Below, piece after piece: positions 21,955 to 33,983 of a stretch of DNA of 59,055 bases (position 1 is its first letter; every line of letters starts with the position of its first letter). The notes under the pieces were generated by a model, which saw only the letters and a program-made list of their open reading frames with translations, searched no databases and was not told where the DNA came from. Source of the DNA: Gymnopus androsaceus JB14 (taxonomy: Eukaryota; Basidiomycota; Agaricomycetes; Agaricales; Omphalotaceae); contig ML769640.1 of assembly GCA_009733575.1 (NCBI GenBank), positions 1 to 59,055 of the forward strand. The letters are read 5' to 3'. The position numbers were made by a program, and so were the translations under genes.

Positions 21955-22847
21955 ATGACCACTCGTCTTCCTAAACTCGTCGCTTTTGACCTAGAGTCAG
22001 TATGTCGCAGTGTCTACAGGCTCTACTTGCATTTGTGCTGATCCTTCTGTCAAGCTACACTCTCTGGGATTTGTGGATTGACACGCACGTAACTGGACCT
22101 CTCCACAGAAACAAAGTCACTATAAACGAAGTATTGGACAAGTGAGCAAGATCCGTTTATTCACATACGCATTCTTAACGCGTTATCAGGCATAACGATT
22201 CAATATCTTTCTACCCCGATGTCCCTCAGATCCTTCATAGACTTAGAACAGCGCAAGCGACGATCGCTGCTGCATCGAGGACATCGGCTCCAAAGCTGTA
22301 GGTTTGGTGTGCTAGTGTTTCCATTCAAGATACTGACGACGCCTTATCAGGGCACGCTCAGCACTCACACTGCTCCTCGTACCGCCAAAGCAAGGCAGTA
22401 ATGAGGATCCCATGAAGGCTATAAACTTTTTCGATCAACTAGAGATCTATCCTGGTGCGTTTAGTTTGTCACTAGCGATGGATCTGATTTACCTATGCGA
22501 TTTGCAGGATCAAAGCTTACACATTTCAAGAAACTACACGAGAAGACCGGTATTCCATATTCTGAGATGGTTAGTCTTCCTCCTAGTCATGTTGGCGGAG
22601 CATTTATATTGGAATACGAAGCTGTTTTTCGATGATGAGCATAGGAACAAAGAGGTAGAGGCATTAGGTGAGTAATCTGTATAATCAAGCGATATTCCAC
22701 CCAGCTCATTCGTGATTTGCAGGAGTCACATTTTGCCTTGCTCGAAATGGCATGGACGACCGGACTTTTGAAAAGGGCCTTGCAGAATGGAGAAAAAGAC
22801 ACCCAGTGGAAGTTACCGAGGATGCTGCAGGATCGGCCTCAACGTAA
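21955..22847 (+). CDS. Magnesium-dependent phosphatase-1 (HAD family), intact copy
   Basis: Six to seven small exons splice in frame to about 200 residues. Exon 1 (21955-21995) ends in the HAD motif-I strand KLVAFDL, completed across the first intron to DLDYTLWDLWIDTH. Then follow ISFYPDVPQILHRL, TIAAASRTSAPKLA (motif II with S/T), KLTHFKKLHEKTGIPYSEM, LFFDDEHRNKEVEALG (DD motif III) and GVTFCLARNGM, the order of eukaryotic MDP-1 proteins. HAD phosphatases use the first Asp as nucleophile with Mg2+. MDP-1 acts on phosphotyrosine and protein-bound sugar phosphates in vitro; the physiological substrate is not settled. No frame break was found. The start codon gives the family's normal N-terminus. 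Confidence 0.85.
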
Positions 22848-22955
22848 TCGATCATTTCAACACTAGGCCGTTCTTATGCAGCAACACGTAGAGGTAGCGT
22901 GTTTCTCCTTATATTACAATCCGAATACACCTTTTTCGCATTACTCTACTCAAGA

Positions 22956-24970
22956 ATGAGCGTCGGACTTGTTCAGCATACGATACCTCAGCTAAAGGTT
23001 AAACCGGGTACCTATCATCTAATCAACATACAGAGCAATACAGCGCTAGACCTTTCCGCGGCGACGGGAGGAGCTTCAGCGGTACGTTCCTGTTGTCCCA
23101 AATTGCAGTCGTGCACCAACCTTCGTTGCTTCTAGGCTGGACCAAACATAACAATCTCAACCAAAACGTATTGTAGCAGCCTCTTGAACTTCGGTGTCAT
23201 CGATTCCATATTCGAGTAGAGACAGTTCCAGCGGGACTCTTGAACCGCACAAAGACTCCAGGGACTCCATCGGTTTTCGTATCTCCCCTCTCCTCCATTG
23301 CTCGATCGAAGTCCGTTCCTTTCGTTACCAAGAAATCTGAAAGGCGTCCGCAATGTCGAAAGAGCCACCATCCGGCCTGACGAATACTATACTCTACATG
23401 ACCACCCTGTGGTGTCGTGATATCGACTAGCGCGACTAACTCTAGAGCTTTCGCCGTTAAAGTGTATCGAGGTTACTGTCCGGACTATGGAGGTACAATT
23501 CGAGGTTGCCAAGGTGCTGCCAACGAGGGAAAACCGGTCGTGCGGTGGGGGTAGAGGTATTGGAGTAGGCGGAGACTGTAGGACGGTGGGACCGTCACAA
23601 GTCCTTGAATCTCTCTAGGAGTAATTGTGGGCCTATTTGGTAAGAGGTACGAGCGCAATCCACGGATAAACGATTCGAAGACTATAGAGATAGTTCATTG
23701 CAAATTCGGGATCTTCAATTTTCTCATCTGTTCCCCGGAGATAATATCGCTCCATCTGGGGATTTCCTTGAGCAGTCGATGCGCATCGTCAGAGGAAGAA
23801 GTGTATCGGCGATGACGGCGTGTGTCAGGAATAGTTTCGTCAAACTCTGCAGTTTGGTTTCGTCTTTCATTCTCCCATAGTAACATGACCCGCGAATACG
23901 AAAGGTCGACCAACATCGACCATGATTCTCGAAGATTTGCTTCTACAGCTTGCATGCTCAGGAAAGCATCACGGCATAGACGATCTCCTCCTTAGCTTCG
24001 ACGCAAAGCTCCTCAGAGATGATAGGGAGGATTTCTTCTGGAAAATCAGACAGTGCCGATCGGAGGAAACGAATCTGTGCATGGACATCCTCGAGCTCCT
24101 GGACCCGTCGTTTGCGATTGGGTGTTCTCCAGGACCTGCCTTGTTTGTTTCGGTTTTGTGCAAGAGGGCGTCGAGCTCGTTCGAGCGGTGGGGGTGAAAG
24201 GCATTGTAGAAGGAATGATAGGGATGGGGTTGGCTAGAGAATTCAGAAGAGAGGAGATGGTTTGATTGTGGTATTCAAAAAGACAAGGAAATTCTCTATG
24301 ACAAGCTTTGAAGTGCCTCAAAGTATCTCTTTGTCTTTCAGCCACGCTAACAAGACAACGCGTGCATTATGTTGTTTCCGCTAGGGAAGAAGCGATGATC
24401 GTGAATTACTTTATACGACCTGTTCTAGGTTTTACAGGTATCTAGCTTTGCAGTGAGAGGGAATCTGCACCGGAGTTCCCGTGGTGGGAAGTACGTTTCC
24501 AGCTACCTGGGTGCCCTCAATGGCTTCGCGGAGAGAGGACTACCAGCCGCGATGCTGATGGATCTTATCGTTGTTTTCGAATTCGATGGCCTAACAGTCG
24601 ATACGTGATTGATTTGGAAGGATATGGGTGTGATAAGGACGGAACAAGGGTGAGCTTTTGCTCTTGTTTCCTGTAAAAAATCTCGCTGTACTAATTCACA
24701 TACTGTGACGTAGATTCAATTAGCTCACGAGCAGAATCCCATCCACCCATCCACCCATGCCAAGTCTGGCGCCTCGAAGAGGTACTTTGTACAAGTTCCT
24801 CTAATGAGCGCATCGCCAATGTTACTCCCTTACTCAAGGAGGCCGAGGATGGCGACGACGAGCGTCTGATGATGGATTCAGCCTCATACAACGCATCTTT
24901 CCAAATGTCGAGGCGATTACAATTGTAATATGGATACGTATCAATATGGTGAGCGGCCTGTACTGTTAAG
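22956..24970 (+). pseudogene. Ricin-B-like lectin gene, copy A, disrupted
   Basis: Exon 1 (VKPGTYHLINIQSNTALDLS) matches copy B. The intron after it reads on with small changes, then similarity to copy B stops at about 23165 and resumes at about 24440 (gaatctgcaccggagttccc) to about 24950. The 68 bases of copy B that should lie between (about 35140-35207) are replaced by about 1.28 kb of foreign DNA. A further 14-base loss near 24510 and other small changes break the frame. It cannot make the lectin. Confidence 0.8.
23166..24440. other. Foreign insert in lectin copy A, content unidentified
   Basis: Absent from copy B. On the minus strand 24290-23700 has coding-like stretches in shifting frames, including a charged segment VQELEDVHAQIRFLRSALSD followed by FPEEILPIISEELC, and LRESWSMLVDLSYSRVMLLW. 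No domain was recognised and no inverted ends or target duplication were seen at the junctions. Confidence 0.4.
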
Positions 24971-25273
24971 CATTCATGGTACGGCGACAATATGTGTATG
25001 CCGCGGTCCTATTCTCCCGTATAGTTATGGCTGTGACTGTATACGGTATGGTGCTAAGCTTTATACAGTAATCTTGCATCCCTCCTTCTAACTCTTTTTA
25101 AATTAAACTGGAACAAATTTTTTGACATATGCTAGCTCTAAACAGAAACATGACACAAGACCCTCGCCTTTCATTATACAACCCGGTTGGATTTATATGC
25201 TTTCTCAGTCAATTCTCAGGCCCAATGTTAGGGGACGATGACTGGTCAGTTGACTGAGCCTCTAGAAATGAGG
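24971..25273. other. Intergenic, no gene seen
   Basis: About 300 bases between the end of duplicated segment A and the stop codon of the glutamate decarboxylase-like gene. Nothing was recognised. Confidence 0.45.
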
Positions 25274-27391
25274 TTATATAGGTAAGGTGCTTTCTGCGAA
25301 TTCTAATGCGAACATACGCATCAATGACTCGGTAGTAGTGATTATATCAGCTATCAAGCGTTGAGTGAGGTCTTCGCTCTGTGTTCCGCGTACTATGTAT
25401 AATGAGAGCCCCCGATGGAGATTAAACAAGCAAAGGAGAAAGTAATAACTATGCTCACCAACAACACGGAGCATCTCAGTTTCGCTTTCTCTATCAGGCC
25501 CCTACGGCGCAGTGTCACATCTGGAGAAAAAGGTGATAATGATACATACCTTGAGGTTGGGTATAATCCAACGCTTTTTTCTCAGCATAGACTTTGATAA
25601 AGGAGTCATCAGGGTAACGATCAAAACAATGTTATTATAAAGAATGAAGTTCACCTGAATTTGACCCTGTTCAGCATGTGGATATTTATCCTTGAATTCA
25701 TCGGATAGTCTGGACAAAAAAAGAATGAGATGAAATGGGTGATTGATGAATCAAGATATGAATAGACATACTTGAATGCAACCAAAGGTATCCCGGGCTC
25801 ATACGAGTCGGGATCATCATCTTCATGTCGCCCGGGAAGAACACGGTGAATACTGCTCAGAACCTATGTATCCCGGGACGCATTATAAAAGAAGCAAGGC
25901 GCGGGACAAGGATTTCGGAGTTACCTTGAAATAATTTTCCTCCAAAGCTCTTGAAAGCAGTCTAGCGTTATGAAGATCTTTTATTGCGATTTTCCGATAT
26001 CCGTCAAAGCCGAGATTAAGAAAGTTAAACATCTGCGCATAGATATGAGAGGCGGGCTTGGCGAGTGTTTTCAAATGTAAATCTTTGCTCAGATAACTTT
26101 CATCCCTCCATAATCACCCATCCAAGACCAGCATAAACAAGCGCGAACTTTCCGGCGATATGTAGATGTAAGTTATCGCATAGATTACATGAATAAACGG
26201 CTCATACCTTGTGTCCCGAGGTATTGATAGACACGACACGGGGGATGTCGAAACCCCATTTCAAAGATGGATAAATAAATGGGGCGATGAATCCGCCAGT
26301 AGCGCCGTCGACATGGATTGGGATGTCTAGGCCAGGTGGTTTGTTCGAGTTGGTCCACTAGAATTTTGAAGAATAAGAAAGAAACAGCATTTTAAACGAA
26401 ATTACTCACACAGTTCACTCATCTCCAAAACATTCTCGAAATGCCCTGTAAAGCTGCTTCCAAGGATAACAATAATGCCTATCGTGTTTTCATCAACGAA
26501 CTGAATGGCATCCTTGGGGTCCATAACATAGTTATTGCTTGCTTTGACTGGGACGAGACGACATTCCACATCAAAGTGCCTAGGTGATCAAGTTATCGCT
26601 GAAGTCAAATGGAATGACCGACAGAACAGAGTGCTAGTAATTACCGAGAGAACTGATCCAGTGAGAGTTGAGCGTTTGACCCGAACACAACATTGGGATG
26701 ATAATATTCCTTCCCGGCAGCCTTCCGAGCCTCCTGCCAGCGTTTCTTCAATGCGAGCCCTCCTAGCATGATAGCATCGGTCGATCCTGCAGTGGAGGTA
26801 CCAATAGCTTTGCCCGAGGGTGCTTTCCAGAGCGAGGCGACTGGGTAAGATCGGATGAAGATCGAGATGAAGATGGGTTGAAGATGGTCGTTATTGGTTA
26901 GTGTAAATGATAGTTAGAATACATACGCATTGAAATACAGCGATTGTGAATGATCGTCGCATTGGAATGTTCATTTGAACCAATTTGGCTCTTGTGGATA
27001 TTTTCCATGATGAGCCTGTTAGCTTCCTCTGGCATCCAACTATGTATGAATCTGCATTCGAGTAATGGTCAGAAAGGAACAAGTTTAACCAGATTCCTCA
27101 TCGATGGACAAAAATCAAGTACATGAACACTTAGACAATAAGACTCACGAAGTAAGGTTAAGTGTCGGATCCGTATCTAGTTGCGTCTCATCATGAAGCA
27201 ACTGATAAGCCGTCGTTGAAGCGATTCCAAATTGGGGCAAAGACTCGTATTCTGGTACCGCCGTACTATTGTGGTTCTGATCGGCTTTCGAGTTTTGGGA
27301 GATGTCCACTAGATATGTAGCATAATTAGTAAGGCAAACAGCAACCTGAAAGAGGAAAGGGTAACTACTCACTGTGCGGTGATAGAGACAT
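25274..27391 (-). pseudogene. Glutamate decarboxylase-like gene (PLP type), probably decayed
   Basis: Minus-strand multi-exon gene starting MSLSPH (ATG at 27391) and ending FALEFAESTLPI. The order of blocks follows eukaryotic and bacterial glutamate decarboxylases, which make GABA from glutamate with pyridoxal phosphate: DPTLNLTS, FIHSWMPEEANRLIMENIHK, SMLASLWKAPSGKAIGTSTAGSTDAIMLGGLALKK (split here for length: cofactor loop GTSTAGSTDAIMLGG), [17 protein letters not shown] (PLP-pairing Asp), [11 protein letters not shown] with the Schiff-base Lys, FALVYAGLGWVI, KPASHIYAQMFNFL, and RLSDEFKDKYP. Two lesions follow the active site: one extra base near 26105-26113, so WRDESYLSKDL is out of frame with GLGWVI, and loss of about 16 residues that normally lie between SKDL and KPAS (the HYLG-EYSF region). 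The first could be an assembly error; the second is unlikely to be. Confidence 0.72.
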
Positions 27392-29474
27392 GATTAGTTG
27401 AAGGGAGTCGAGGGAAAGAGTCGAATTTGCTGAGTGCATGCATTTAAGTAGGAGCTAATACTTAGTCAGGACAGAGCATGCAAGGTCAGCCCAAAATGAA
27501 TAGACAGAGTCAGGGTTCAGCGGCTAGAGCATGTGCATCTATGTAACATCCAAGACGCCAGTCATACGTTAGATTCCTGACATAGAAAGACTTCAAAGAG
27601 TCGATATGAATAGCAGCAAGCGCTCATCAGCGTCATCAGTAGCTAAGCGCTGATTACGAAGGAAAGATGCTGATAAGCGCCATTCAGCCCTGTTCAGCGG
27701 GTAGGTCTGGGGTATTTACATGATCCAAGAGGCGTGCGGCTGTGAAATTTTTGACATCATGCCCGAAAGAATTCGGGGGTACCTAGGTACCTACCCCGGA
27801 CCGGTTCCGTCTCTTATAACTGTCGAAGATCAAAATATTTCGCTTAGTATAAAGTGTAGAGGGTACCCATTTTTGTAGTCTCCGAATCCAACGATATGAT
27901 TTTTTTTACAAAATATGCACTCAGTGTTCCAAACGAAAGTAAGATGACAAATGTTAGCTTTGACCCACTGAAAAAGGGAGTTACGTTATCGGTCCGGGAG
28001 GGGCATACATGTCCGGGATTTCGATCCCGCACGCCTCTTGCATGCAAAAGTGGTCCCAAACCAACCTGACCAACCTAATAGTGAACTACTCTTCAAAAAG
28101 ACACAATTGAGGCTGTCCGACGGCGATTGTTTCAAGTATGAGCCCTATGTGAAAACTGTCCAAAATCCGGCTATGTCGAATATTTGCCGATGAACGCTAA
28201 TCAGTTTAAGGCGCTCATCAACCTCCTCGGAGAAACCCTCGAATACTGTAACACTTGGAATGGAAGCTCAGTCATGTATCATGAGCGTCACTGAACTTTA
28301 ACCCATTGACTTACCATAAATGGTATGCCAATGTGAGTGTGAGCTTCAGGAACGAATGTGAGAGTGTCCGGTTGTGTGGTCCCCGCTGAACTGAATGGCA
28401 CTCCCAGTAAAAACTCCGCAGAGAGAAAGCTTCGTTCAAAAAAGGGTCTCGAATGAATCAGCCAAATGATTGAAATCAAATTTTCAAATCTTGATTCATC
28501 TCGTAGTGACTCAGATCACCATTTTGAAGTCTACGAAATATCTTTTCAGAACACCTCAGAACGCTTGAGAGTGATTTTTCGATCAAGTCACTGCCAATCA
28601 GCAAAACCTGTATTTTCGCTTAAGGTCTCCAGAGTCCAGAGAGCTCCAAAGCTCTTACAGCTGTCAATCAAGCTGTCAACCAGAGCTCCCTGGAATAAGT
28701 ACATAGACAGCGACGCTCTAAATGTATTGGTTTTCTCCAGTGAAAATATAGGTTTTGCTGATCCGCGCCCTGCGAGCCGATCTCAGAATTTGTTTCACTG
28801 GGCATCATTATATTCATTTTGTTGATTCTTTTCTTCTGCCGCGTTCTGCGCAAGGAAAAATAAATTTTAACTTGCTCTAGCTGTGTCAAGGTACATTTGT
28901 AAAGACATGCCTTTTCATGAACCCATTAAACAATCTGTTAGGGCTATCTCAGTATCTGGCACCCAATAGGAAATCTGAACTGAACTGAAAGTGATGTCCA
29001 CCATGCATCATTTGCTGCTCTGAATCAATGCACTGAGCCCGCCAAAGCATCATGCGCTGTATTTGATGTACTTCCATTCAAAATATTGCGGTATTCGGGA
29101 TAGGGATCCGCACCATAAGTATTGCATACAGTTACAGCTGTAAGAATATGGCCCACAAAATAAACAAAATTTGCTCTTTATGGTATGGTACATGGTATGG
29201 CTGCTGGGACTTGTATATCATATTTTTATGGTATACAGCATTTCAGATCTAAGAGGTGACCCGTGTTTAAAGGGTATTAGAAGAGAGAGAACCACGACTG
29301 TCATTTTATAGCTCACAAGCCAATCACAAGCATCCATTTTATATGTACAACCAGCGCCTACCAGCGCATACAATCGAAGCTTCTGCCAATCAAATCCGAC
29401 ATTCATGGTGTCAGTCATTTCAGTAACAAGTTGTCCGACTTACACTCCGCAAGATCCATTAAAATACAGCTGTA
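27392..29474. other. Long gene-poor stretch
   Basis: Upstream region of the decarboxylase gene and AT-rich sequence. Open stretches at 27844-28059, 28466-28825 and 29218-29418 show no motif or splice context and were not accepted. No RNA gene or transposon end was recognised. Confidence 0.4.
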
Positions 29475-29928
29475 ATTAGTACCGAAAACCCTTTTGTAAA
29501 TGATATAATATTTTGCATGATTTTTCATACAAAAGAACTAAGATTTCCCCTGAAAAATGAATAGGGAAAACACTTCATTTACCTTTGAAGCGAAGGTCTT
29601 AGTTGCACTCAGAAAAGATGGTCTTCTACTCACATAAATTTGAACTATTACACCGTAACAACAAGCCAATCGTGCTTTGTTTTGTTGCTACAGCATAATA
29701 GTTGGAAAATTACACAAAACAAAAGACCTTTGTCTCGTTGCTAGTACTACATTGTTAGGGTGTAATAGTTGAGCTTTTATGTGAGTAAAAGACCATCTTT
29801 CCTAATCGCAAATGACCTTCACTTTTGAAAGGAAATGAAGCTCTTCCCCGTTCATTTTTCAGGGACATCTTAGTTCTTTTTCTCATGTGAAATATTATAT
29901 TATCTAGGAAAGGTTTTTTAGTACTAAT
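29475..29928. mobile_element. MITE with long inverted arms and TA flanks
   Basis: The left arm starts ATTAGTACCGAAAACC and the right arm ends with GGTTTTTTAGTACTAAT. The arms match over about 180 bases in inverted orientation (acttagttctttt, cattttcagggacatctt, ttatgtgagtaaaagaccatc and their complements) around a unique centre of about 90 bases. TA lies directly outside both ends (29473-29474 and 29929-29930). TA target duplication and no coding capacity fit a non-autonomous Tc1/mariner-type MITE. Confidence 0.75.
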
Positions 29929-30273
29929 TATGGCTATTATAATGGATCCCGCGGAGTGTCGCAACAAACTTTGAGGATCGCGGTACACGCCGTGGACTGA
30001 ATATTAGATCGGCAGCTCCCAGCAACAATGTTACTTATTCGTACTGTTGAATGTCTGAATGAGCGGTAATATACTGCAGACCACGGAGTATATTCCTTCC
30101 GTCCTCCCTTCATCTGCAACGATGACCTTCTTTCCCTGCTGGCCCAAACATTCTCTTGAGGCTTTTGAAGATGGAACAATGATTGCTAGCCCAAAAGGAA
30201 ATGTAAAATTTTTACTAGAACTCCGATATTCCAATCATTCACATCATCTACCTTCTAGGTTTCCGAGAAAAAT

Positions 30274-33171
30274 ATGGTAGTAGCGCGAAAAAGAGACAGC
30301 GACTTGGGGAGACCAAACACGATGGAAATGGCTCACGAGACAGGGAACATGTTTCTTGAAACATTGGAAGTTGTGTCGGAGCAAATACCCATACCTGGAG
30401 TGGCTGTTGCTGTGAAAATAGCGACCAATCTTATTTATGCATGTGAGGCAAGTCGGTTCAGTAAGTTTATTGTTGTTGTAAATAATTGTTACTGTTGCAG
30501 GAAAGTCATGCGACCTTGCAACAAGCGGTGGTGCTTAAGGAAGCGCATCAAGCATTTGGCAATTATCCTCGTCGACCAGCTCAAAGGCAAGAAAGCTGAA
30601 GAAGTTGAAGAGAGATTGAAGAAGGACGTAGAGCAACTGGAGAGGTGCGAGTGCTCATACTATAATTCGAAATTTGATCGATATACGATGACTTTCCATT
30701 AGAGATCTGAAATACATCCAGACTAAACTCGAGGGGATTGCCTCACAGCATACAATTTTGATTCTGATATTTCGGCGCTTGAATGAAGAGAAAGTTCGGA
30801 AATGCGTGGAGTACCTGTCGGATGCTTTAGAGAGCTTTAATGTGAGCTTTTATTACATTGAAAATGTCCGTACTTACTATTGGTCTCTATACTGTGCAGC
30901 TATCACGCCAAGTTACCGACTCTAATACCCTCAATACTCTTGTCCAGCAGATCATCACTTTCCGAACGGAGCATCAGGCATCGTTGGACGATATTCGGCG
31001 TACAATGAAGGATGTTAAGGCTATACTCGTCGGGAAGCCGCTCCTGCTGCGAGGTAACACCTCGGAGGGCTCTAGCCATGTCATACCGATCGCTACCAAG
31101 ATTTTCTTTGGGCGCGACGCCCTTGTGGCAAGCTTCACGCACACTCTAACTTCTCAGCGGAGCCCTATGGCACGGATCTGCCTTCAGGGACCTGGAGGTA
31201 TGGGTAAGACCTCAATAGCTCTTGCGGTTTTACACCATCCTACTGTGATAGATCATTTCGGCATAGATAATCGGATCTGGGTTCCGTGTGTCAAGGCCAC
31301 CTCAGTTTCGCTATTCCTTGATACTCTTTATGCATCTCTGAGTGTGTCACTCAGCACGGGAGACGCGCTTCACGATATCATAACCAAACTAGAGTCATCA
31401 GAGCCCACCATTCTTGTCCTAGATAACTTTGAAACTCCATGGAATAGTGGCAAACAGTCGGAGGTGCAGGAGATTCTTCTTCAACTCGAGAAGCTTCCGC
31501 ATGTTGCTCTGTTTGTCACGATTCGGTCTTCTAACCCACCTGGGGAGGGCATCGAGTGGGAATGTGTTCATTTAGAGGCCGTTGACAAGGAAGCATCATA
31601 TTCCATCTACGCTGCAATTGACTCTGCCGGAAGCAAAGACCCCCAACTCTCCTTGCTACTTGAAGAAGTCGGACATATGCCGTTAGCCGTGACATTGATG
31701 GCACAGCTAGGCAAGAAAATGGGAATTTCTCCAGTGGAGTTGCTCGAGTTATATAAGGAGTCAGGAACAGCACTTTTAGGTCATGCGGCCGAGTCACAAC
31801 GGAGTATGGACACTTGCATACGTCTTTCGGTCGAGAGCCAGCCTATGAAGGATTATCCTGATGCGGCAAAACTTCTTGCCATACTTGCACTATTACCTGT
31901 CGGGACTACATGGAATGCCCTCTCTCAACGATGGGCAACTGGAATACCGAAATTATACTACTGCTTTGGAGACCCTTCTCGACACATCTCTAGTCGAGAA
32001 GCGTGGAAACACATTCTTTGTCCTCCCAGTGATACGCTCTTATGTTCTCAACCCTGTACGGTTCCCTGAAGATGTACGGACATCGATTGTCCAGATTGCT
32101 TGCATCTTTCTCAAGCAACATAGCGCATCTTTGGGAGAAAGCTCCTACATGGAACATAAGCTTGCCCGTTCCTTGGAGGAAATGAATCTACAAGCAACCC
32201 TCTTGGAAACCACAAATCCCGATCCACAAGTAATCCAAGCCCTCCTTATTCTATCAGAGCACCAGTGTGCCACTCGACCTCGTACAGAGGTTGTTAAGCA
32301 TGCTGTAAAGCTTTCGAAAGGAGCTGAGGATCAGAAGCTATATGCAGAGTCCTTGCATTGGTATGGTCGAATTCTGTATGCTCTCGATCACTATGACAAG
32401 GCCATGGAACAGTATCAGCTTTCAAGAGAACTATTCTTTCGTGCATCAGAGCGAAAGCGAGCAGCTGATGTCTTATACTGGATTGGTCGTCTTGAAGGCT
32501 ACGCTAGTACTACTAGCACAACAAGTACAGGGTACAGCTATCGGCTTGAAGACGCACTGGCGGAATTCAAATCCATCGGGGACTGTCCGGAAGGAATAGC
32601 GAGATGCCAGACAACACTGGCATATACCACCACCAATATACAGGACTGCACCGAGAACCTAGAATTCTGCATCACTAATAATCTTACCCTTGAAAAAGCA
32701 GAGTGTACCCTAACTCTAGCCAAACTCTACCAAAGGCTTAAAAGGTATGACGAGGCTTTGAAATGGGGTGCATCTGCACTGGAGGAATGGAAGCAGATAT
32801 GTGGCTGGTCTCAAGGGGCACTTCGAATGCTTGGAAAGGCATCCACATCTCAAGGAAAGTACGATAAGGCTATGGAATATATGATCCAGGCCTTGGAAGA
32901 GTACAGGAATTTTGGGAGCCCACTGTATATTGGAGCCACGCTCTTGGAATTGGGTCGCATTTGGATGAAGAAAGGCTCCAAGGAAGATGCCCGAGGGGCA
33001 TTCATGGAAGCCGTGAAATACTACGAAATGATCCAAGGATCACGATACAGTCCAGTGGTTCGAGTGGTATGCACATTTTATCTTGATAAACTAGAAAATC
33101 CCTCTCGAAAGCCTAGCATTGCAGAGGCTCAGGCCCTTGAAAAGGTTTGGCTCAAAGAGGATATAGTTTAG
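30274..33171 (+). CDS. NLR-like protein: MLKL-like helical domain, NB-ARC, TPR; frame breaks present
   Basis: Start MVVARKRDSDLG. Residues 20-180 are helical with IPIPGVAVAVKIATNLIYACE, RIKHLAIILVDQLKGKKAEEVEERL, FRRLNEEKVRKCVEYLSDAL and a further helix, which fits the four-helix MLKL-type N-terminal domain found in basidiomycete NLRs. NB-ARC follows: FFGRDALV, P-loop GPGGMGKTSIAL, Walker B TILVLDNFETPW, ALFVTIRSS, and EEVGHMPLAVTLMA (GLPL-like). From about 32290 TPR-like helix pairs run to the stop (LYAESLHWYGRILYALDHYD, TLAKLYQRLKRYDEALKWGA). Introns: about 30449-30500, about 30657-30704 and 30841-30898. Frame changes by one base near 31905-31965, between the winged-helix part and ETLLDTSLVEKRG, and possibly near 30540. 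A 73-base GT-AG intron at 31899-31971 would restore frame but remove conserved sequence. Such proteins may act in non-self recognition and cell death; that is inference. Confidence 0.78.
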
Positions 33172-33983
33172 ATGAACTATGTACAGTAATTATGATGAAA
33201 GAAGGTGCTTGGAAAGATGAATGGGTGAAAACACATCCGCATGGATCATCAACGTATAACGAGTTTGCCTACTGTCTATGACACATAATAGAAAGAGTTG
33301 CGTCGGTGAGGTTCAAGTTGGACGTTTCACTTTGAGAGAGGAGGAATTGGGCGAAAGTCACAAGCAGTTCACAAACTAAAGGATAGAAACTCACTGAATC
33401 TCGTAACAAATTGCGGATCGACAGAAAACACCCAGTTCCGCTAGAGTAGACTTGGATGGCAATTCATCGTAATGCAAAGTCGCGTACGCGTAACCCTGAT
33501 ATCGGACTGCTATGCGAGCCTTGAAAAATATTGTTAATAACTTGGAAAGAAAGAAGAAATTGGAATAAACGCACAGATGGACCCTCATCTTGACATAACC
33601 CAAACAGTAGCCTACATTCAACGAAAGGAATAGCGTCCGACGTGACAGTAGCAGCGCTAGAGGCGGAAAAGAGGAGAAGACTTCTGCATTTTCGAGTTCA
33701 AGTATATGGCTAACGTTGAACGTTGATGTTGAGATCGAGGGCCTTTGCTAGCTACTGACACCTAAATAAGAGATCTCTTGGAGATTCATTGATTCAAACT
33801 AGCTAGACGTTGAGTGGTAGGTAGACAGAATTAAACTTAGCCAATGAAGCTACAGTTTTAATATGGAAGCAATGGGATTATGGGAAGAACATCGAAGTTT
33901 GAGTTGAAGATCTAGATTGACCATCGAGAACATAAATCGGCCCGAAACTCCGTTTAGCGCCAAGTTATTTCTTTCTTCATTCC
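33172..33983 (-). other. Start of duplicated segment B; unidentified minus-strand exons
   Basis: On the minus strand 33660-33395 two coding-like pieces, SDAIPFVECRLLFGLCQDEG and then, after an intron, ARIAVRYQGYAYATLHYDEL followed by PSKSTLAELGVFCRSAICYE, join plausibly. The end (acaaattgcggatcg) has a short match in segment A near 21650. The protein was not recognised. It would be divergently placed to the phosphatase gene. Confidence 0.4.

Larger units (their letters stand above)
21605..24970 (+). repeat. Segmental duplication, copy A (phosphatase plus lectin)
   Basis: This segment and 33290-35780 share the same two genes in the same order and orientation, with long stretches of near identity (for example 22410-22850 against 34400-34816). 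Copy A is longer because about 1.28 kb of unrelated DNA (about 23166-24440) interrupts the lectin gene. Confidence 0.85.

Noticed and set aside
23166..24440. Helitron or TIR transposon as the origin of the insert in lectin copy A
   Set aside because: No TC...CTAG ends with hairpin, no inverted ends and no target duplication could be seen at the junctions.
28466..28825. 119-codon plus-strand frame upstream of the MITE
   Set aside because: No motif, AT-rich surroundings, no intron signals that extend it; treated as chance.
31899..31971. A 73-base GT-AG intron that would mend the NLR frame
   Set aside because: It would remove the conserved-looking VGTTWNALSQRWATGI segment after the NB-ARC domain, so a one-base change in the exon seemed more likely; kept only as an alternative.
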